Position numbers and translations under genes: made by a program
Assembly (NCBI GenBank): GCA_050942995.1
Contig: JBMNOI010000068.1
Coordinates: 1 to 20,718, forward strand
From: JBMNOI01 sp050942995
GTDB taxonomy: Bacteria; Chloroflexota; Anaerolineae; UBA1429
Length of the DNA: 20,718 nt
Direction: 5' to 3'
Notes under the pieces: generated by a model
Databases searched by the model: none
What the model was told of the DNA's origin: nothing
The model's input: the letters and a program-made list of their open reading frames with translations, nothing else
In this document: positions 13,748 to 20,718 of the stretch, in pieces
Layout: every line of letters starts with the position of its first letter
Numbering within the stretch: position 1 is the stretch's first letter

Positions 13748-13872
13748 TCCAGGTTCAGGCGGGACCTGATGCCAGAGCAAATCATCCACCTCTGCCACGG
13801 CACGGTTCCCGTGGATACGTCAGCGCGGTCGGCCGCTACCATGCCGCCATCAACTTTTCCGGAGGTCGTTAC

Positions 13873-14784
13873 GTGTCGCTGTTCGCCAACATCTTTACCA
13901 ACAACATCCTGCCCGCCTTCCTGGTCATGGCCTGTGGATTCATCCTCGACCGCAAGCTCCAGGTCGATAAGAAGAGTCTCTCCCGCGTGGCCATCTATAT
14001 CCTCACACCCTGCCTGGTCTTTTCCGCCATCGTACAATCCACGGTGGATCCACGAGACTTTGGCTTGATGATCGTCTTTGTCGCCGTCATCACCATCCTG
14101 ATGACGCTTCTGGCCATCATCGTCGGGCGCGCGCTGCGCTGGTCGCCCCGCATGATCGACGCGCTGGTGCTCAGCGTGGCTTTTCTCAATGCCGGGAACT
14201 TTGGGCTGTCTATCATTCTGTTCGCCTATGGCGAAGCCGGCTTGGAGCTGGGCACCGTCTTTTTCGTGGCCACCAATTTCGCCGGCAACACACTGGCCGC
14301 TTTTTTCGCCTCGCGCGGTAACGGCAACACGCGTCAGGCTCTGGGCAATGTGTTCCGCCTGCCCGGCATCTATGCCTTTATCCTGGCGCTGATCCTGCGC
14401 ATCTATCAGGTGCCCATGCCGGCGATCATCATGAACCCCGTCAGCCTCATCGGTCGCGCCGCCGTGCCGGTGATGTTGATGATGCTCGGCTTGCAGCTTT
14501 CACAGACGCCGGTGAGCAAACGCTATAAAGAGATTGGGGTGGGTGTCTTTCTGCGGCTGGTGGTCAGCGCCGTGCTGGCGATCATTCTGGCTCCCCTGAT
14601 GGGCCTGGCCGGTCTGGCGCGCCAGGTCGCCATCGTTCAATCGGGCACACCCGCCGCCGTGACATCGGCGCTCATGGCCATCGAGTTCGACGCCGATGCC
14701 GAGTATGTCACCAGCGCCATCTTTTTCTCGACCCTTTTCAGCGGCGTCACGCTCACCATCCTGATATACTTTGTGGGCGCATGA
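13873..14784 (+). CDS. AEC-family transporter
   Basis: A 303-residue permease of the auxin efflux carrier (AEC) family, which in bacteria transports small organic acids such as malate or malonate. It has about ten hydrophobic helices. Family features are LPAFLVMACGFILDR and YILTPCLVFSAIV at the N-terminus, SVAFLNAGNFGLSIILFAYGEAGLE in the middle (about 101-125), AAVPVMLMMLGLQLS (about 196-210) and QSGTPAAVTSALMAIEFDAD (about 256-275). GTG 13873 is chosen because GGAGGT lies about 6 nt upstream. It follows the TauE-like gene by 125 bp on the same strand. The substrate is unknown. Confidence 0.88.
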   Translation: MSLFANIFTNNILPAFLVMACGFILDRKLQVDKKSLSRVAIYILTPCLVFSAIVQSTVDPRDFGLMIVFVAVITILMTLLAIIVGRALRWSPRMIDALVLSVAFLNAGNFGLSIILFAYGEAGLELGTVFFVATNFAGNTLAAFFASRGNGNTRQALGNVFRLPGIYAFILALILRIYQVPMPAIIMNPVSLIGRAAVPVMLMMLGLQLSQTPVSKRYKEIGVGVFLRLVVSAVLAIILAPLMGLAGLARQVAIVQSGTPAAVTSALMAIEFDADAEYVTSAIFFSTLFSGVTLTILIYFVGA

Positions 14785-14805
14785 ACGCCTGCATCATGAT
14801 GAGGC

Positions 14806-14834
14806 TTGCCCGCCGTCGTATCCGCCGTTAAAAT
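14806..14834 (+). promoter_or_regulatory. Promoter of the dipeptidase gene
   Basis: TTGCCC (14806-14811), 17-bp spacer, TAAAAT (14829-14834), about 50 nt before the start codon. Confidence 0.5.
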
Positions 14835-14886
14835 GACGACCACATCAGAATCATCATCAGAAGCGTCACAAGGAGTAGAGCCGATC

Positions 14887-16263
14887 ATGGCCAACTGGGA
14901 GAGCTATCTCGAAACGAATCGGGACCGCTTCTTGGCCGAACTTCTGGACTATTTGCGTATCCCCAGCATCTCCGCCCTGCCCGAGCATGCCGACGATGTC
15001 GAACGCGCCGCCCAATGGACGGCCGACCGTCTACAGGCCGCCGGTATGGAGAACGTCTGCGTTCTGCCCACCGGCGGACACCCCGTCGTCTATGCCGACT
15101 GGCTGCACGCGCCCGATCGCCCCACCGTGATGATCTACGGCCACTTTGACGTACAGCCCGTCGACCCCCTGGAGCTCTGGGATCATCCTCCCTTTGAGCC
15201 GTTCGTCCATAACGATCGCGTCTATGCCCGGGGCGCCACCGACGACAAAGGAAACCTGCTGCCGGCCATCCAGGCGCTCGAAGCGCTGCTTCACGAACAG
15301 GGTGCGCTGCCCGTCAACGTCAAATGCTTCTTTGAGGGACAGGAAGAGATCGGCAGCCCGCAACTGCCCGATTTCGTCGCCGCGCACAGAGATCTATTGG
15401 CCTGTGATCTGGTGCTCAGCGCCGACGGCGGGCAGTTGGGCGAGGATCAACCCGCTCTGTACCTTGGGCTGCGTGGCATCTGTGCCCTGCAGATCGACGT
15501 GCGCGGCCCGTCTCATGACCTGCATTCGGGCAGCTATGGCGGCGCCGTGCAGAACCCCATCCATGCCCTCGTCGAGATCCTGTCCTCTATGCGCGGCCCC
15601 GACGGACGCGTTCAGGTGCAGGGCTTTTACGATGATGTGGTCGAGCTGACCGCCGAGGAGCGTGCCCAGATCGCCCGGGTACCTTTCGACGAAGGCGAGT
15701 TCAAAGCCGAGGTGGGTGTGCAGACGCTGTTCGGCGAGGCGGGATACTCGCCCATCGAACGCACCTGGATACGCCCCACGCTGGAGGTCAACGGCATCTG
15801 GGGCGGCTTTCAGGGGGCCGGGTCCAAAACGGTGCTCCCCGCCGAGGCCCATGCCAAGATCACCTGTCGCCTGGTGCCCCATCAGGATCCCGCTCGCATC
15901 ACTCAAGCCATCACCGACCATGTGCGGAGCAACACACCGCCCGGCGTGACCGTCGAGGTCACATCGCACGATGCCGGCGCTCACGCCTACATGATCCCGG
16001 CGGATCATCCGGCGCTACAGGCCACCCGCGATGTGCTGGTAGAGCTGTACGGCGTCGAGCCGTACCATGTGCGCATGGGGGGCACCATCCCCGTCACGGC
16101 GCTTTTCCGGCGCGAGCTGGGCGCGTACAGCATCATCTATGCCTTTGGCCTGCTGGACGAACGCACCCATTCGCCCAACGAGTTCTTCCGCCTGAGCAGC
16201 TACTATCGGGCACAGATCGCTTACGGCCGGCTACTGCTGGCCCTGGGCGGGCAAGACCTGTAA
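14887..16263 (+). CDS. M20-family metallopeptidase (dipeptidase)
   Basis: A 458-residue cytosolic M20 peptidase, closest in style to the dipeptidase/CNDP-like group. The di-zinc and catalytic residues are all in place: H86 and D88 in YGHFDVQP, bridging D119 in GATDDKGN, catalytic and metal-binding E153/E154 in EGQEEIGS, D180 in SADGG, and H428 in DERTHSPNE. The dimerisation or lid domain (about 200-370) includes GPSHDLHSGSYGG. ATG 14887 is preceded by AAGGAG 11 nt upstream; the peptidase fold begins right after it, so upstream in-frame codons are ignored. It probably hydrolyses dipeptides or N-acyl amino acids; the exact substrate is open. A strong hairpin follows the stop codon. Confidence 0.93.
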   Translation: MANWESYLETNRDRFLAELLDYLRIPSISALPEHADDVERAAQWTADRLQAAGMENVCVLPTGGHPVVYADWLHAPDRPTVMIYGHFDVQPVDPLELWDHPPFEPFVHNDRVYARGATDDKGNLLPAIQALEALLHEQGALPVNVKCFFEGQEEIGSPQLPDFVAAHRDLLACDLVLSADGGQLGEDQPALYLGLRGICALQIDVRGPSHDLHSGSYGGAVQNPIHALVEILSSMRGPDGRVQVQGFYDDVVELTAEERAQIARVPFDEGEFKAEVGVQTLFGEAGYSPIERTWIRPTLEVNGIWGGFQGAGSKTVLPAEAHAKITCRLVPHQDPARITQAITDHVRSNTPPGVTVEVTSHDAGAHAYMIPADHPALQATRDVLVELYGVEPYHVRMGGTIPVTALFRRELGAYSIIYAFGLLDERTHSPNEFFRLSSYYRAQIAYGRLLLALGGQDL

Positions 16264-16294
16264 ACGCCAGGCGCTACAAGCGCAAAATGACAAG

Positions 16295-16324
16295 CGGCCA
16301 CCTTTGTCGTAACAAAGGTGGCCG
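16295..16324 (+). terminator. Terminator hairpin, possibly bidirectional
   Basis: CGGCCACCTTTGT (16295-16307) and its exact reverse complement (16312-16324) form a 13-bp stem with a 4-nt loop. It lies between the convergent dipeptidase and TIM-barrel genes; the T-rich flank TTCGTT on the plus strand is weak. Confidence 0.75.
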
Positions 16325-16409
16325 TTCGTTATCCTCCCTGCCCCTGGATATCCGTCGAGCGAATCGACCGGATCACATCCGCAGGCCGTATCCCCTGATG
16401 GACGGCCGA

Positions 16410-17243
16410 CTAGGCCATATAGGACTCCAGGAACTGCTTGGCCAGTAACAGGCCGCGCTTGTTCAGCTCCGGATCGCCATACCAGATCTCGTCTTCGTGC
16501 TCCACGGCCAGCACGTCGTCATAACCCACCTCTACCAGGGTGGCGATGAACTGCGCCCAGTTGATCTGCCCGTACCCCGGCAGGCGATAGCGCCACCACC
16601 CGACGATGGGACGATCGGTCCCCAGCGCCTGCCCCATGACGCCGTACTCGTAAAGCTTCTCCGCGATGATCTCGGTGTCTTTGGCGTGAGCGTAATAGAT
16701 GCGCTCGCCAAACTCGCGGGTGGCCCGCAGATAGTCGATGCCCTGCACCACCAGGTGCGAGGGATCGAGACAGATGCCCAGGCTGCGCGAGGGCACGGCC
16801 TTGAAGACGGCGCGGATCAGCTCGGGCGTAATGGCCAGCCAGCGCCCGTGGGCGTGATAGATCTCCATCACCAGCTTGAAATCGTACTGCTCGGCATACT
16901 CGGCGATCGGCGCAAAGCCCCGGGCAAAGATCTCGATGCTCTCCTCGGTGCTGGCCCCGGGCTGGCGGGGATGGGCGATCATCGCCCGGCGCACGCCCTG
17001 CGCCACGGCCTTGTCGATAAAGCGACAGGCCTCCTCCTGCGCCGCCCGCCGCGCCGCCTCGTCCGACGTCAGTACGTCTGCACGCAGATGGGTGGCGCCC
17101 ACCTCGATGCCATATTGCTTGCAGGTCTCTACATGCTCCAGCGGAGCATCTATCGCGGCAAAGCCGTTCTCACTGCCCCAGCGAGCCACCTCTTCGAACG
17201 GAAGCGCCCGCATATCTTTGACCGTCATGAATCCGAGTCGCAT
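16410..17243 (-). CDS. Sugar phosphate isomerase/epimerase-like TIM-barrel protein
   Basis: A 277-residue protein of the xylose-isomerase-like TIM-barrel superfamily (AP endonuclease 2 fold), which includes metal-dependent sugar and inositol epimerases. Likely metal ligands are Glu in VMEIYHAHG, Asp and His in CLDPSHLV, His in YYAHAKD and Glu in AVEHEDE. ATG 17243 has GAAGGG 8 nt upstream and begins the first strand (MRLGFMTV). It is the last gene of the sugar operon, 76 bp after the Gfo/Idh/MocA gene. The pairing of an NAD-dependent dehydrogenase with an isomerase is typical for catabolism of inositols, keto-sugars or uncommon sugars; the substrate is not identifiable. Confidence 0.85.
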   Translation of the reverse strand: MRLGFMTVKDMRALPFEEVARWGSENGFAAIDAPLEHVETCKQYGIEVGATHLRADVLTSDEAARRAAQEEACRFIDKAVAQGVRRAMIAHPRQPGASTEESIEIFARGFAPIAEYAEQYDFKLVMEIYHAHGRWLAITPELIRAVFKAVPSRSLGICLDPSHLVVQGIDYLRATREFGERIYYAHAKDTEIIAEKLYEYGVMGQALGTDRPIVGWWRYRLPGYGQINWAQFIATLVEVGYDDVLAVEHEDEIWYGDPELNKRGLLLAKQFLESYMA

Positions 17244-17319
17244 CTTTTCATCCCTTCCGTCCACGCTTGGCGATTAACGCCTGTTTGAAAACGAAATGCT
17301 GCATATGCACGATGTAAAG

Positions 17320-18564
17320 CTAGCACAATCCCCAGTGCTCATCGATCTCTCGCTGATAGGCCCGGCATTTGCCCGAAACGACATCCTCGACCAGCACCGG
17401 CTCACCGGAATAGGCCGACTCGTAGACTGCCTCGCAGACGGCCAGCGAACGCAGCCCTTCCCATCCATCCACCTCGGGCTTGGGCCGATTTCCGCGTATG
17501 CACTCGAGGAACTCCCAGATCTCGTAGGTGAATCCATCACTCATTCCCTTCGGGAACAGGAACTGGCGTTGTTCATCGCTCAGCGCTTTCTGGTGCATCG
17601 ACTCGAGCTCCAGCAAAGAGATCTCGCGACCATCTGCCGTGACAACGAGCCCCTGCTCCAGCTCATCCTCTTGCTCTCCCCTGCGCTCGAACAGGTGGTA
17701 GATTCGGAAGGGATTGTCAGAGGTGTCCTTCAGCGATCCCTCGCTGCAATAAAAGGTGATATCAGAGCTCTGGCTTCCCGGGGCAGATCGACTCCAGGAC
17801 CAGCTCCCGATGACTCCGCTCTTGAACGTAAACGTCACTATAACGGTATCTTCGCAGGCTTCCGAGAGTGGCCTGGAAACACCCGACTCGATCTCGCGTG
17901 CTTCGGCATAAACCTTGTCGACCTCTCCCAAGAGATAGCGAAGACTATCGCAATAGTGGAACCCGCTGTCCATCACAGGGCCCCCCCCCGATCTCAGGCG
18001 ATCTCGCCGCCAGAGCACACGCTCGGGAATCTCCCCATCAGTACGTCTGGGCCGGGGAGGCGATGTATAGTGGTGGAAGAAGACAAGGGGCTGGCCGATC
18101 AATCCGCCCTCGTTAAAGAGCCAGTGTACCGCCCGTTGCGACGGTTCTCGCCGCTTGGGCACGGCCGTCGAGAGGATTCGCTTCGTCCGATCGGCGGTCT
18201 CTGCCATCGCTCGACTCGCGGCCACCGTGATGCCCAGCGGTTTTTCGCAAAGGACGTGAACGCCCGCCTCCATGCACGCGTTGCCGATCACATGGTGCAG
18301 GCCATGGGGCAGGCATAGATCTGCGCCGTCCAGCTCCTCGTTGACCAGCAACTTCTCATAATCGGTATACACGGATGGCCGATGGCCCAGCATATCCGCG
18401 ATAAAAGCGGCGGATTCCTCTGCGGCGGCCTCGTCCACATCACATACGGCCGTCACACAAAACCCATTCAGCCCGCGATCCACCAGTTCTGCCATAGACC
18501 TGATATGATGCCTGGCGATTCCTCCCGTACCGATGAGCGCCAGACGAATATCGTTTTCTGCCAC
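17320..18564 (-). CDS. Gfo/Idh/MocA-family oxidoreductase
   Basis: A 414-residue NAD(P)-dependent oxidoreductase. The N-terminal Rossmann domain starts with LALIGTGGIARHH (about 8-20) and contains the family's catalytic-region motif CEKPLG (about 105-110). The C-terminal alpha/beta domain (about 130-414) has the sheet used for substrate binding and oligomerisation; MDSGFHYCDSLRYLLGEVD holds the usual catalytic Asp/His region. The start codon is GTG 18564, with GGGAGGA about 6 nt upstream. It sits between the CUT1 permease genes and the TIM-barrel isomerase. Family members oxidise glucose derivatives, inositol or glycosides, so the imported sugar is the presumable substrate. Confidence 0.9.
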   Translation of the reverse strand: MAENDIRLALIGTGGIARHHIRSMAELVDRGLNGFCVTAVCDVDEAAAEESAAFIADMLGHRPSVYTDYEKLLVNEELDGADLCLPHGLHHVIGNACMEAGVHVLCEKPLGITVAASRAMAETADRTKRILSTAVPKRREPSQRAVHWLFNEGGLIGQPLVFFHHYTSPPRPRRTDGEIPERVLWRRDRLRSGGGPVMDSGFHYCDSLRYLLGEVDKVYAEAREIESGVSRPLSEACEDTVIVTFTFKSGVIGSWSWSRSAPGSQSSDITFYCSEGSLKDTSDNPFRIYHLFERRGEQEDELEQGLVVTADGREISLLELESMHQKALSDEQRQFLFPKGMSDGFTYEIWEFLECIRGNRPKPEVDGWEGLRSLAVCEAVYESAYSGEPVLVEDVVSGKCRAYQREIDEHWGLC

Positions 18565-18648
18565 GATGTCCTCCCGATATGGTCAGATGATCGATGCTCT
18601 GTTTCGACCCCATCCACTGTGTCCGGGCACCTCTCGGTTTCACGCGAG

Positions 18649-19545
18649 CTATCCCTTCAGACCGGTCATCGTAATACCCTGGACGAACGTACGCTGGGTA
18701 AAGAAGAACAGGATGATGATGGGACTTGTGAGCATGATCGATGCTGCCATAAGCAGCTGCCACTTGGTATCATGCTCGAGCCTGAAGTATTGAAGCCCCA
18801 GGCTGATGGTGTACATACGCCGGTTGCTCAAATAGATCAGTGGCCCCATAAAGTCCGTCCAGCTGTTCAGAAACTGGAACAGCACGATGGTAAAGAGAGC
18901 GGGCTTCGCCAGGGGCAGAATGATCTGAGCGAAAATGCGCGGATGAGACGCGCCATCGATGCGTGCCGCATCGATAAGGTCGTTCGGAATCGTTCTGAAA
19001 AACTGGCGTAAGAGAAAGATGAAAAACGCATTCCCAAAGAATGCGGGAACAATCAAGGGAAGATATGATCCTACCCAATCAAGTCTTGTGAAAACGACAA
19101 AAAGGGGCACCATCGTCACTTGATACGGGAGCATCAAGGTGGATATAGTGATCAAAAACAGGATGTCGCGCCCCTTCCAGGGAACACAAGAGAGACTGTA
19201 TGCGACCATTGAGCATGATATGAGGGCCCCCACAACACAGGCTCCGGCGATAAAGAGTGTGTTTCTCAAAAAGAGCCAGAAGGGGAAAAAGTTGAGCGCA
19301 TCCGGATAGTTCGACCACTGCAATGGCGACGGAATCCAGACCAGCGGCCATGCAAATACCTGCCGGTCTGTCTTGAGCGACGTGCTGATCATCCAGAAGA
19401 AAGGCATCAGGAACAATATGGCCAGAGGTAACAGCAACAAGTGAGAGAATACTGTTTGCAGTACCTTCTTTATTCTGACCCGTCTTTTATACACCGCAAT
19501 TTGATGAGATTGCGGTACCAAGACCCCGGCATCATTCGCACTCAT
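18649..19545 (-). CDS. Carbohydrate ABC transporter permease (MalG-like)
   Basis: A 298-residue inner-membrane permease of the CUT1 family, with six predicted helices. The N-terminal helix is at about 35-58, followed by the MalG-type ISTSLKTDRQVF segment. The EAA loop that contacts the ATPase reads DLIDAARIDGASHPRIF...LPLAKPAL (about 185-215). ATG 19545 is chosen because GGGGAGGT lies 5 nt upstream. It is 45 bp downstream of the MalF-like gene. No ATPase gene is present in the window; CUT1 importers often share one MsmX/MalK-type ATPase encoded elsewhere. Confidence 0.93.
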   Translation of the reverse strand: MSANDAGVLVPQSHQIAVYKRRVRIKKVLQTVFSHLLLLPLAILFLMPFFWMISTSLKTDRQVFAWPLVWIPSPLQWSNYPDALNFFPFWLFLRNTLFIAGACVVGALISCSMVAYSLSCVPWKGRDILFLITISTLMLPYQVTMVPLFVVFTRLDWVGSYLPLIVPAFFGNAFFIFLLRQFFRTIPNDLIDAARIDGASHPRIFAQIILPLAKPALFTIVLFQFLNSWTDFMGPLIYLSNRRMYTISLGLQYFRLEHDTKWQLLMAASIMLTSPIIILFFFTQRTFVQGITMTGLKG

Positions 19546-19590
19546 CGATAACCTCCCCGGTATGATTCGTAACAAACGTCTGGGTAAAGA

Positions 19591-20520
19591 TCAGCCGCCG
19601 GCATAGTACACCCAGCGGGAGGAAGAGCGGAACACCAAGAGCGTTCCGATCAGGACGATAAAGAAGAGGATCCATGCCATTCCGCTTGCATAGCCCATCT
19701 TGAAATACACAAACGCATTTCTATACAGGTTCATAGCATAGAACATAAGAGACTGAGCAGGGCTACCACTTCCGCCACTCATAATGTACGGCACAGTGAA
19801 TAGCTGAAGGGCGCTGATCATACTGGTGATAAGGTTGAAAAAGATAACAGGGCTGATCATGGGCAACGTAACGTTTCGGATGCGCTGCCACCAGTTGGCG
19901 CCGTCCACATCGGCCGCGTCATATAAATCTTGTGGCACATCCTGTAATCCCGCCAGATAGATCACAACGGACTGACCGATGGTCCAGAGAGACATCAGAA
20001 TGACGGCAGGCTTGGACCATTTGGGGTCCGCGATCCAACCCGGCCCCTGGATCCTGAACAGATCCCACAGCAACGTGTTGACCAGGCCGAGTTGAGGATT
20101 GAGCAGCCATATCCAGAGGATGGCCAGCGCGACCTGTGGCACCAGCACAGGCAGAAAATAGATCGTGCGATAGACCGATTGGCCTTTGATCTTTTGATTC
20201 AACAGCATCGCGATCGTTACAGAGGTGACGATCGACAGCGGGACAAATAGCACGGCGAAATACGCCGAGTTGTACAGCGAATTGACAAATACCGGATCAT
20301 TCGTGAACATGGTGATATAGTTATGAAGACCCACCCATCTCGAGGCCGACAGAACACTATATTGGGTAAAGCTATAGTAAAAGGAAGCCAGAATAGGGTA
20401 TCCGAGGAATGCGATGAGCCCAATGAGCCAGGGGCTGGCGAAAATCAGCCCCCAGAGAAGGTCATCTCGTTCAAGTCGGCTGAGTCTGCGGCGTCTATAC
20501 GCTCTGAGCGGTACTTGCAT
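19591..20520 (-). CDS. Carbohydrate ABC transporter permease (MalF-like)
   Basis: A 309-residue CUT1-family permease with six helices. A basic N-terminus (RAYRRRRLSRLERDD) precedes the first helix (about 24-44), followed by the YPILASFYYSFTQYSVL segment typical of UgpA/MalF relatives. The EAA motif is DLYDAADVDGANWWQRI...LPMISPVI. ATG 20520 is preferred because GGAGAG lies 8 nt upstream; the in-frame starts at 20526 and 20529 are too close to it. Together with the MalG-like protein it forms the membrane channel of a sugar importer fed by the binding protein encoded just upstream. Confidence 0.93.
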   Translation of the reverse strand: MQVPLRAYRRRRLSRLERDDLLWGLIFASPWLIGLIAFLGYPILASFYYSFTQYSVLSASRWVGLHNYITMFTNDPVFVNSLYNSAYFAVLFVPLSIVTSVTIAMLLNQKIKGQSVYRTIYFLPVLVPQVALAILWIWLLNPQLGLVNTLLWDLFRIQGPGWIADPKWSKPAVILMSLWTIGQSVVIYLAGLQDVPQDLYDAADVDGANWWQRIRNVTLPMISPVIFFNLITSMISALQLFTVPYIMSGGSGSPAQSLMFYAMNLYRNAFVYFKMGYASGMAWILFFIVLIGTLLVFRSSSRWVYYAGG

Positions 20521-20575
20521 GGTCATCACTCTCCAACGGTTGGGTGGCGATCGTGAACTCGCAACCGATACAGAA

Positions 20576-20604
20576 AAGGAGGCAGGCTGTTTGCCTGCCT
20601 CCTT
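20576..20604 (-). terminator. Hairpin between binding-protein and permease genes
   Basis: A perfect 12-bp stem (20576-20587 with 20593-20604) with a 5-nt loop. On the minus strand it lies 12 bases after the binding-protein stop codon and is followed by only two further T residues. Such hairpins commonly cause partial termination or protect the binding-protein mRNA, giving more binding protein than permease. Confidence 0.75.
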
Positions 20605-20616
20605 CAGGCACGAGCT

Positions 20617-20718
20617 CTACTCGCGGAAGCGCTCCATCTCTTTGATAGCATTCGCCTGTACATCGTCCAGCGCCTGTTTGGGGGTCTTTGTTCCGTGAAT
20701 GACCAGATCACGCGCCTC
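20617..20718 (-). CDS. Extracellular sugar-binding protein, C-terminal end (partial)
   Basis: Only the last 33 codons lie in the window; the gene continues beyond 20718. The translation ends in KTPKQALDDVQANAIKEMERFRE and TAG. A pattern of Thr/Ser-Pro-Lys-x-Ala-Leu-Asp-x-x-Gln near the C-terminus is typical of family 1 extracellular solute-binding proteins. Its position directly upstream of the two CUT1 permease genes supports this. Signal peptide and lipobox cannot be checked. Confidence 0.75.
   Translation of the reverse strand, partial: EARDLVIHGTKTPKQALDDVQANAIKEMERFRE

Noticed and set aside
1..20718. Mobile elements, CRISPR arrays, toxin-antitoxin or defence islands
   Set aside because: No transposase, integrase, direct-repeat arrays or nuclease/toxin-like proteins were found. 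All larger ORFs belong to housekeeping, transport or cofactor families or are the two unassigned membrane proteins.

Overview
The window is chromosomal bacterial DNA of moderately high GC, densely packed with metabolic and transport genes. There are no phage, transposon, integrase, CRISPR, rRNA or tRNA signals. Rex, TupBC-type tungstate import next to Moco genes, near-consensus sigma70-type promoters, an S4-domain TyrRS and a CUT1 sugar importer beside a Gfo/Idh/MocA oxidoreductase would all suit a Chloroflexota-like bacterium. That assignment is an impression from gene content and protein style, not a phylogenetic result.

Layout. (1) 1-2170: rex on the minus strand with a textbook promoter and an overlapping Rex box, then a 453-base non-coding stretch and two plus-strand membrane proteins of unknown function, each with its own promoter. 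(2) 2179-7860, all minus: a molybdenum/tungsten cofactor operon. Its transcription order is promoter, structured leader RNA with terminator and antiterminator, short leader peptide, tupB, tupC, moaA, moaC, mog, moeA, MOSC protein. The cluster covers GTP to cPMP (MoaA, MoaC), adenylylation of molybdopterin (Mog), metal insertion (MoeA) and metal import (TupBC). The tungstate-binding protein TupA and molybdopterin synthase (MoaD/MoaE) are absent from the window. (3) 7890-10770, minus: an SmtB-type ArsR repressor and a Zn/Cd/Pb-type P1B ATPase. Similar inverted-repeat operators sit in front of both genes, and a terminator lies between them.

(4) 10858-13005: a membrane-anchored AhpD/CMD-fold protein that has lost both redox cysteines, then tyrS with a structured leader. 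The tyrS promoter is divergent from and interleaved with that of a plus-strand TauE/SafE-like permease. (5) 13028-16324, plus: TauE/SafE-like permease, AEC-family permease, M20-family dipeptidase and a strong hairpin. (6) 16410-20718, minus: a sugar uptake and catabolism operon read as solute-binding protein (C-terminal end only), hairpin, two CUT1 permeases, Gfo/Idh/MocA dehydrogenase and a xylose-isomerase-like TIM-barrel protein.

The most noteworthy item is the leader RNA at about 7629-7831 ahead of the tungstate/Moco operon. It has a near-consensus promoter, an intrinsic terminator, a complementary antiterminator pair, and a closing helix whose 3' strand overlaps the antiterminator. This is the architecture of a transcription-terminating riboswitch, and the gene context points to a molybdenum or tungsten cofactor ligand. 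A 26-codon ORF with a strong Shine-Dalgarno sequence follows it and ends four bases before tupB. Other points of interest are the cysteine-less AhpD-like protein, the paired metal operators, the cysteine-rich ATPase N-domain and the histidine-rich tail on Mog.
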